Assembly (NCBI RefSeq): GCF_000582685.1
Contig: NZ_KK073769.1
Span: 104,569-168,568, forward strand
Length of the DNA: 64,000 nt
Direction: 5' to 3'
From: [Scytonema hofmanni] UTEX 2349
GTDB taxonomy: Bacteria; Cyanobacteriota; Cyanobacteriia; Cyanobacteriales; Nostocaceae
Shown: piece by piece, positions 60,390 through 64,000 of the stretch
How positions within the stretch are numbered: position 1 is the stretch's first letter
Layout of the letters: each line of letters begins with the position of its first letter
Notes under the pieces: generated by a model
Told to the model about the DNA's origin: nothing
What the model saw: only the letters and a program-made list of their open reading frames with translations
Databases searched by the model: none
Translations under genes and position numbers: made by a program

Positions 60390-62912
60390 TCAAGACCTGT
60401 GCTGAAAAATTTTACCTCTATAGGAGGATTCTACGGACGATAGGCTTGCTCGACGTAATAATAATGAATTGGTAACGACGCTAACAGAACTAAATGCCAT
60501 TAAAGCAGCAGCACCAGATGGACTTAGGACAAAACCGAAACTAGGGAACAACACACCAGCGGCTAAGGGAATGCCCAATGTATTGTATGCAAAAGCCCAA
60601 AATAAGTTTTGACGGATTTTGTTGAAGGTAGCACGACTAAGCTGAATAGATTCTACAACGTCGGTTAAGCGATCGCGCATCAATACAATTTCCGCAGTTT
60701 CCATTGCCACATCGGTTCCAGAATGTAAAGCAATTCCCACATCGGCTTGGGATAACGCCGGGGCATCATTTATACCATCCCCGACCATTGCCACTAGGGA
60801 GTGGGGAGTAGGGAGTGGGGATTGGTGATTGGGAATAAGTTTTCTCAGTCCCCAGTCCCTAGTTCCCTTGTCCCCTTTCTGCAAAGCTTCGATCGCAGCT
60901 GCCTTTTTGCTGGGGGGGACACCTGCCATTACATTCTCGCTATCTAGTCCTAATTGCTTGGCTATAGCACTAGCTGCTTCTAATCGATCGCCACTTAGCA
61001 GCATTACCCGCAAACCCATCAAGCGTAACTTGTCAACCGCTGCTTTAGCGTCTGGTCTGAGAGTATCTTGAACGGCGATTAACCCGCTTAAAATCCCTTC
61101 TAGGGCAACGTAAACGACTGTTTTACCATTTGCTGCCAATTCCTCCGCCATCTGGCTTGCAGTTTCACTAATAGAAATTCCCTGCCAACTTAACCAGTCG
61201 CTATTACCTAAAATCACGCTTGTACCTTCTACTACAGCAGATACGCCAAGTCCAGGTTCGGTATAAAAGTCTTTAGCATCTGGGATTGATAATTGTTGCT
61301 GCTGCGCTTCTTGCTGAATCGCTTTTGCTAAGGGATGGCAAGTACCGCTTTCTACTGCTGCTGCTAGCTGTATTAGGGAATAAGTAGAGACGCGATTAAT
61401 CGCGTCTCTACAAGAGTAGGGGGAAGAAATTACTTTTTTATCTTCCTCCACTTTAATTACAAGGCAATCGGTTACAGTAGGATTACCAGTAGTGAGAGTG
61501 CCTGTTTTATCAAAAACTATCGTATCTAGCTGATGTACTCGTTCTAAAACGTCGCCACCTTTGATTAACAAACCTCGTTCGGCACCGATGCCAGTGCCTA
61601 CGAGAATCGCTGTGGGTGTGGCAAGTCCCAAAGCACAAGGACAAGCGACCACCATCACAGCGATCGCTAACTTTAAACTCAACAATAGCCCGGACATCGC
61701 TGGAGCCGGATAACTTTGCCCGTGGTGAAACATATCCATATTGACATTTTGCCAAATATGTGTACCGAAAAGGTACCAAAATCCGAAAGTAAGCACAGCG
61801 GCTGTCAACACACCGTAGGTAAAATAACCAGCGACTGTATCTGCTAATTTTTGTACTGGGGCTTTACGAGTTTGGGCGTCTTCTACCAAAGCGACAATTT
61901 GAGCTAAAGTTGTATCATTTCCAGTACGTGTAGCTTGAATAGCGATCGCACCTGACTGATTTAGAGTTCCGGCTGTCACCACATCTCCCACTTGCTTAAT
62001 CACTGGTACAGCTTCCCCAGTCAGCATCGACTCATCTACCGTTGTTTGCCCAACCATCACTTTGCCATCAACGGGCATTTTATCACCGGGCAGTACTTGC
62101 AACCATTCTCCCACACGCACTTGCTCTGCGGGAATTTCCACAGCAGGCGAGTTCGCACCGGCTTTTTCTGGATTGGCAATTAATCGCGCTATTTGGGGCT
62201 GGAGTGCCAGCAATTTCCTAAATGCAGCCGCAGCACGACCTCTAGCATATCTTTCTAATGTTCGCCCCAACAAAATAAAGCCGATCATCATCACCGGTTC
62301 GTCAAAGAAGCAATCCCAACCCATTTGGGGGAACAGCAGGGCTACTAAACTCGCAGTGTAAGCCGTGAGAGTTCCCAATCCCACTAAAGTGTTCATATTG
62401 GGTGCATTTCGCCGCCAACCCCGCCAACCATCTACTAAAATCGGGCGTCCGGGAATTAGTAATGACACTGTTGCTAGTCCGCAGTGAAGCCAGATGTTAT
62501 CTAGCGGCTGCATTGAGCCAGTCATATGACCAAAATGCCCAATTCCTGATAAGATGAGCAATGTTGTGGCGATCGCTAATTGCCTAAGCGAAGAACGCAT
62601 TTCTTGGCGTTGTCGTTTCGCGGGATTTTCGTCATCTTGCTTATTACCAGCTTGCCTGGGTTGAGTTGGAAATCCAGCATCAGTCAATCGTTTCGCTAGT
62701 GCCAGTCTATCTACCGCACCAACTTCAGACTCTACAACTGCTACTTCTGTTGCCAGATTCACACAGGCACTTTTGACTCCTGGATGTTCAATTAACTGCC
62801 GTTCTACCGCTTTCACACATCCAGCACACTTCATCCCCGCAACATCTAAGGTGATTTTCTCTGTTGTCAGGGTTGGTTCTGCTGGGAGTTGAGTTTTTGG
62901 GACAAGTTGCAT
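60390..62912 (-). CDS. Copper-transporting P1B-type ATPase
   Basis: 840 residues. Exports or imports Cu+ (PacS/CtaA group in cyanobacteria; which is not decided). HMA domain with GMKCAGCVKAVE (about 28-39), TGEA phosphatase loop (DESMLTGEAVPV), the ion site CPC in VVACPCALGLATP (about 420), phosphorylation site FDKTGTLTTGNPTV (about 468), the HP motif CHPLAKA, and GDGINDAPAL (about 711). All catalytic residues are present. Two stretches are repeat-derived insertions read in frame: about residues 501-510 (SCRDAINRVS, palindrome at 61384-61411) and about 677-706 (between ALQKG and VAMVGDG, made of heptamer-like CCCCAGTCCC repeat). The second sits next to the P-domain. Start ATG 62912. Confidence 0.95.
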   Translation of the reverse strand: MQLVPKTQLPAEPTLTTEKITLDVAGMKCAGCVKAVERQLIEHPGVKSACVNLATEVAVVESEVGAVDRLALAKRLTDAGFPTQPRQAGNKQDDENPAKRQRQEMRSSLRQLAIATTLLILSGIGHFGHMTGSMQPLDNIWLHCGLATVSLLIPGRPILVDGWRGWRRNAPNMNTLVGLGTLTAYTASLVALLFPQMGWDCFFDEPVMMIGFILLGRTLERYARGRAAAAFRKLLALQPQIARLIANPEKAGANSPAVEIPAEQVRVGEWLQVLPGDKMPVDGKVMVGQTTVDESMLTGEAVPVIKQVGDVVTAGTLNQSGAIAIQATRTGNDTTLAQIVALVEDAQTRKAPVQKLADTVAGYFTYGVLTAAVLTFGFWYLFGTHIWQNVNMDMFHHGQSYPAPAMSGLLLSLKLAIAVMVVACPCALGLATPTAILVGTGIGAERGLLIKGGDVLERVHQLDTIVFDKTGTLTTGNPTVTDCLVIKVEEDKKVISSPYSCRDAINRVSTYSLIQLAAAVESGTCHPLAKAIQQEAQQQQLSIPDAKDFYTEPGLGVSAVVEGTSVILGNSDWLSWQGISISETASQMAEELAANGKTVVYVALEGILSGLIAVQDTLRPDAKAAVDKLRLMGLRVMLLSGDRLEAASAIAKQLGLDSENVMAGVPPSKKAAAIEALQKGDKGTRDWGLRKLIPNHQSPLPTPHSLVAMVGDGINDAPALSQADVGIALHSGTDVAMETAEIVLMRDRLTDVVESIQLSRATFNKIRQNLFWAFAYNTLGIPLAAGVLFPSFGFVLSPSGAAALMAFSSVSVVTNSLLLRRASLSSVESSYRGKIFQHRS
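60793..60880. repeat. Heptamer-like repeat inserted in the copper ATPase
   Basis: GGAGTGGGGAGTAGGGAGTG, a short AT-rich middle, then CAGTCCCCAGTCCCTAG. Composition and units equal those of the intergenic arrays at 46291 and 59033. It is in frame, adding about 30 residues. Confidence 0.88.
61384..61411. repeat. Palindromic repeat (GTAGAGACG family) inside the copper ATPase
   Basis: GTAGAGACGCGATTAATCGCGTCTCTAC, a perfect palindrome in frame with the ATPase, encoding part of YSCRDAINRVSTYS. Confidence 0.92.
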
Positions 62913-63007
62913 GGAAAGTGTGGGATTTGCTTACTGTAGTTCAACGCCAAATAAAAGCGCCTCTATTTTGAGGGTAGGCGAAATCCAGAACACTGAAAGC
63001 AAAATGA

Positions 63008-63214
63008 TTAACTTTTGTAAGAATCAGCTTTGTCTAAGGTCTGACTCCAGCGCCGGTAAGTAATGTAGAGGAGAGCGATCGCTTGTAATGGCATCAAGGC
63101 AACTTGGCTTTTCAAAAAAGAGTTAATTTCTAAATTAGACATAGCGCTGAAATAACCGAAGCCAAACAGCAAGAAAATTAGCAAGATGAGCTTTTTATTT
63201 TTAAGCATAAACAA
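63008..63214 (-). CDS. Small two-helix membrane protein
   Basis: 68 residues, start ATG 63214 (MFMLKNKKLILLIFLLFGFG; a second Met at residue 3). Helix 1 is about 9-25 and helix 2 about 40-55 (LMPLQAIALLYITYRRW). The end is basic and charged. I do not recognise it. It lies 95 bp upstream of the copper ATPase on the same strand, but the gap makes co-transcription uncertain. Confidence 0.6.
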   Translation of the reverse strand: MFMLKNKKLILLIFLLFGFGYFSAMSNLEINSFLKSQVALMPLQAIALLYITYRRWSQTLDKADSYKS

Positions 63215-63216
63215 AG

Positions 63217-63276
63217 GTAGTGAGCGGTTTACCGCTCGTCGTTTAGGATTTTAACGGCTTAAGCCGTTACTACGTT
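63217..63276. repeat. Two short palindromes
   Basis: TAGTGAGCGGTTTACCGCTC (63218-63237) and AACGGCTTAAGCCGTTACTACG (63253-63274, shown in part). Same family as 58001. Confidence 0.78.
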
Positions 63277-63763
63277 AAGGCAGTAGTTGACCCAAAGGTG
63301 AGTTAATAAAATTTACATATAACTCCCCAGTCTGTGATGAGTCATATAGGCGAAGGGCATGGTAGCTTAACACTACAAATAAACCTAGCACTTGTAACTT
63401 TCTCAATTTTAGTAATCGACAATAAAATACTGTGATGCGGTGTCTGATTAATAGCTCTAAAGCAATGTGAACTGTTGCGAGTAAAAAACCAGCAAATAAA
63501 ATTGGTCCGAACAAATGTTGTGTCACAGCTTCGGTCAAATTTCCTCGTGCGATCGCCATAAAAGAGCGAGTCATACCACAAGTAGGACAAGGAATACCAG
63601 TCCAGTGTCGCACTGGGCACACTAAGAAAGGTATTTTATAACCTTGGTTGTAGAAATACGTACCAATTAGCGGAGCACAAGAAAATCCGAATATGCTGCA
63701 ACGCATCAATTTACCGTGGTATGACAGAGGATAAAAAGTTAATTCAAACACCAGCGTACTCAA
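63275..63763 (-). CDS. DUF2752 membrane protein
   Basis: Up to 162 residues. TTG 63763 gives the full frame; ATG 63706 (MRCSIFGFSC) would give 143 residues, and both keep the domain. The DUF2752 signature is in CPVRHWTGIPCPTCGMTRSFMAIARGN (the Cys, two Cys and CGMTR). Two to three helices follow. Function of the family is unknown. It begins 13 bp after the stop of the TM2-domain gene, and the two families are often adjacent in cyanobacteria. Confidence 0.85.
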   Translation of the reverse strand: MSTLVFELTFYPLSYHGKLMRCSIFGFSCAPLIGTYFYNQGYKIPFLVCPVRHWTGIPCPTCGMTRSFMAIARGNLTEAVTQHLFGPILFAGFLLATVHIALELLIRHRITVFYCRLLKLRKLQVLGLFVVLSYHALRLYDSSQTGELYVNFINSPLGQLLP

Positions 63764-63776
63764 AAATCACAACTTC

Positions 63777-64000
63777 TTAGAGCCACCCCTTTTTATTGAC
63801 GATGTAAGTGCTGATAAATTCTTCATCAGACTTGCTTAAGTACATGATTCCCTCTACCAAGCCGATTACACCCATAACTGCCCCACCCAAGCCACAGGTT
63901 AACAGAGTACTAAGCAGCATAATAATGCCTTCGGTGTTGTAACCAAGAATAAATTTATGAACGCCAAGAGCACCTAGAAGGATAGCGCAGATGCCAGCGG
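63777..64000 (-). CDS. TM2 domain protein, 3' part (cut by window edge)
   Basis: Runs from the right edge to TAA 63777, about 74 residues visible (AGICAILLGALGVHKFILGY...LTCGLGGAVMGVIGLVEGIM). The TM2 motif (G-x-F/L-G-x-H-x-F-Y/I-x-G) is present with two helices, followed by a short cytoplasmic tail (SKSDEEFISTYIVNKKGWL). The N-terminus lies outside the window. It is upstream of the DUF2752 gene in the same operon. Confidence 0.88.
   Translation of the reverse strand, partial: AGICAILLGALGVHKFILGYNTEGIIMLLSTLLTCGLGGAVMGVIGLVEGIMYLSKSDEEFISTYIVNKKGWL

Overview
The window comes from a filamentous cyanobacterium, most likely a heterocyst-forming Nostocales. It carries psaD, crtQ (zeta-carotene desaturase), a small high-light-inducible protein and a cyanobacterial-type RNA-binding protein. 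HIP1 octamers (GCGATCGC) are very frequent. Heptameric short tandem repeats (GGGCATA, GGGCAAT, CCCAGTC, GGGGACT and others) fill many intergenic gaps, as is known for Nostocales. The genus cannot be fixed from the sequence alone.

Layout. 1-5.4 kb: the 5' part of trpE, psaD, a DICT-GAF histidine kinase and an SGNH hydrolase. 5.9-12.2 kb: an unusual membrane polyferredoxin fused to a cNMP-binding domain and a degenerate NtrC-type AAA domain, abutted by a tnpB-only IS200/IS605-type element. The tnpB of this element is split by a 2.2-kb group II intron with a frameshifted reverse transcriptase. 12.3-19.7 kb: LtrA, a Uma2 nuclease-fold protein, two adjacent TIR-domain genes (TIR-TPR and TIR-coiled coil), a ferredoxin/metallo-beta-lactamase fusion and Rbp. 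20-26.3 kb: the aa3-type cytochrome oxidase locus, with ctaA and ctaB (heme A synthesis) divergent from ctaC-ctaD-ctaE. 26.4-28.4 kb: a HigBA toxin-antitoxin pair, a coiled-coil ORF and an orphan HicB whose end has been replaced by a fragment of a WD40 gene. 28.4-33.5 kb: a flavin monooxygenase, a WD40 protein, an Hli protein and alanine dehydrogenase. 33.5-35.5 kb: a gene-poor stretch of hairpins, MITE-like elements and gene remnants. 35.5-44 kb: crtQ and its SRPBCC neighbour, TrkA, a DUF3124 lipoprotein, a CPA1 antiporter, a 2Fe-2S ferredoxin, cobQ and a peroxiredoxin. 44-54.3 kb: a DrrAB-type ABC exporter, then a TetR / membrane-fusion protein / RND pump cluster interrupted by a second, intact tnpB element. 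54.4-64 kb: a DUF6930-type protein, a SufA/IscA-type protein, a TPR protein, a TIGR01777 epimerase, an FHA protein, a Cu-transporting P-type ATPase, and a DUF2752 gene next to a TM2 gene.

The strongest theme is repeat invasion. A family of short palindromes (GTAGAGACG...CGTCTCTAC, with different but self-complementary cores) occurs more than ten times. Copies have entered coding sequence in frame in trpE and in the copper ATPase. The ATPase carries a second in-frame insertion made of heptamer-like repeats. The most unusual genes are the cNMP/dead-AAA/polyferredoxin fusion and the intron-split tnpB, whose frame is restored exactly by the inferred splice. The paired TIR genes are preceded by a 21-bp tandem array. 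No tRNA, rRNA or CRISPR array was recognised. All identifications are by reading motifs; no database search was run.
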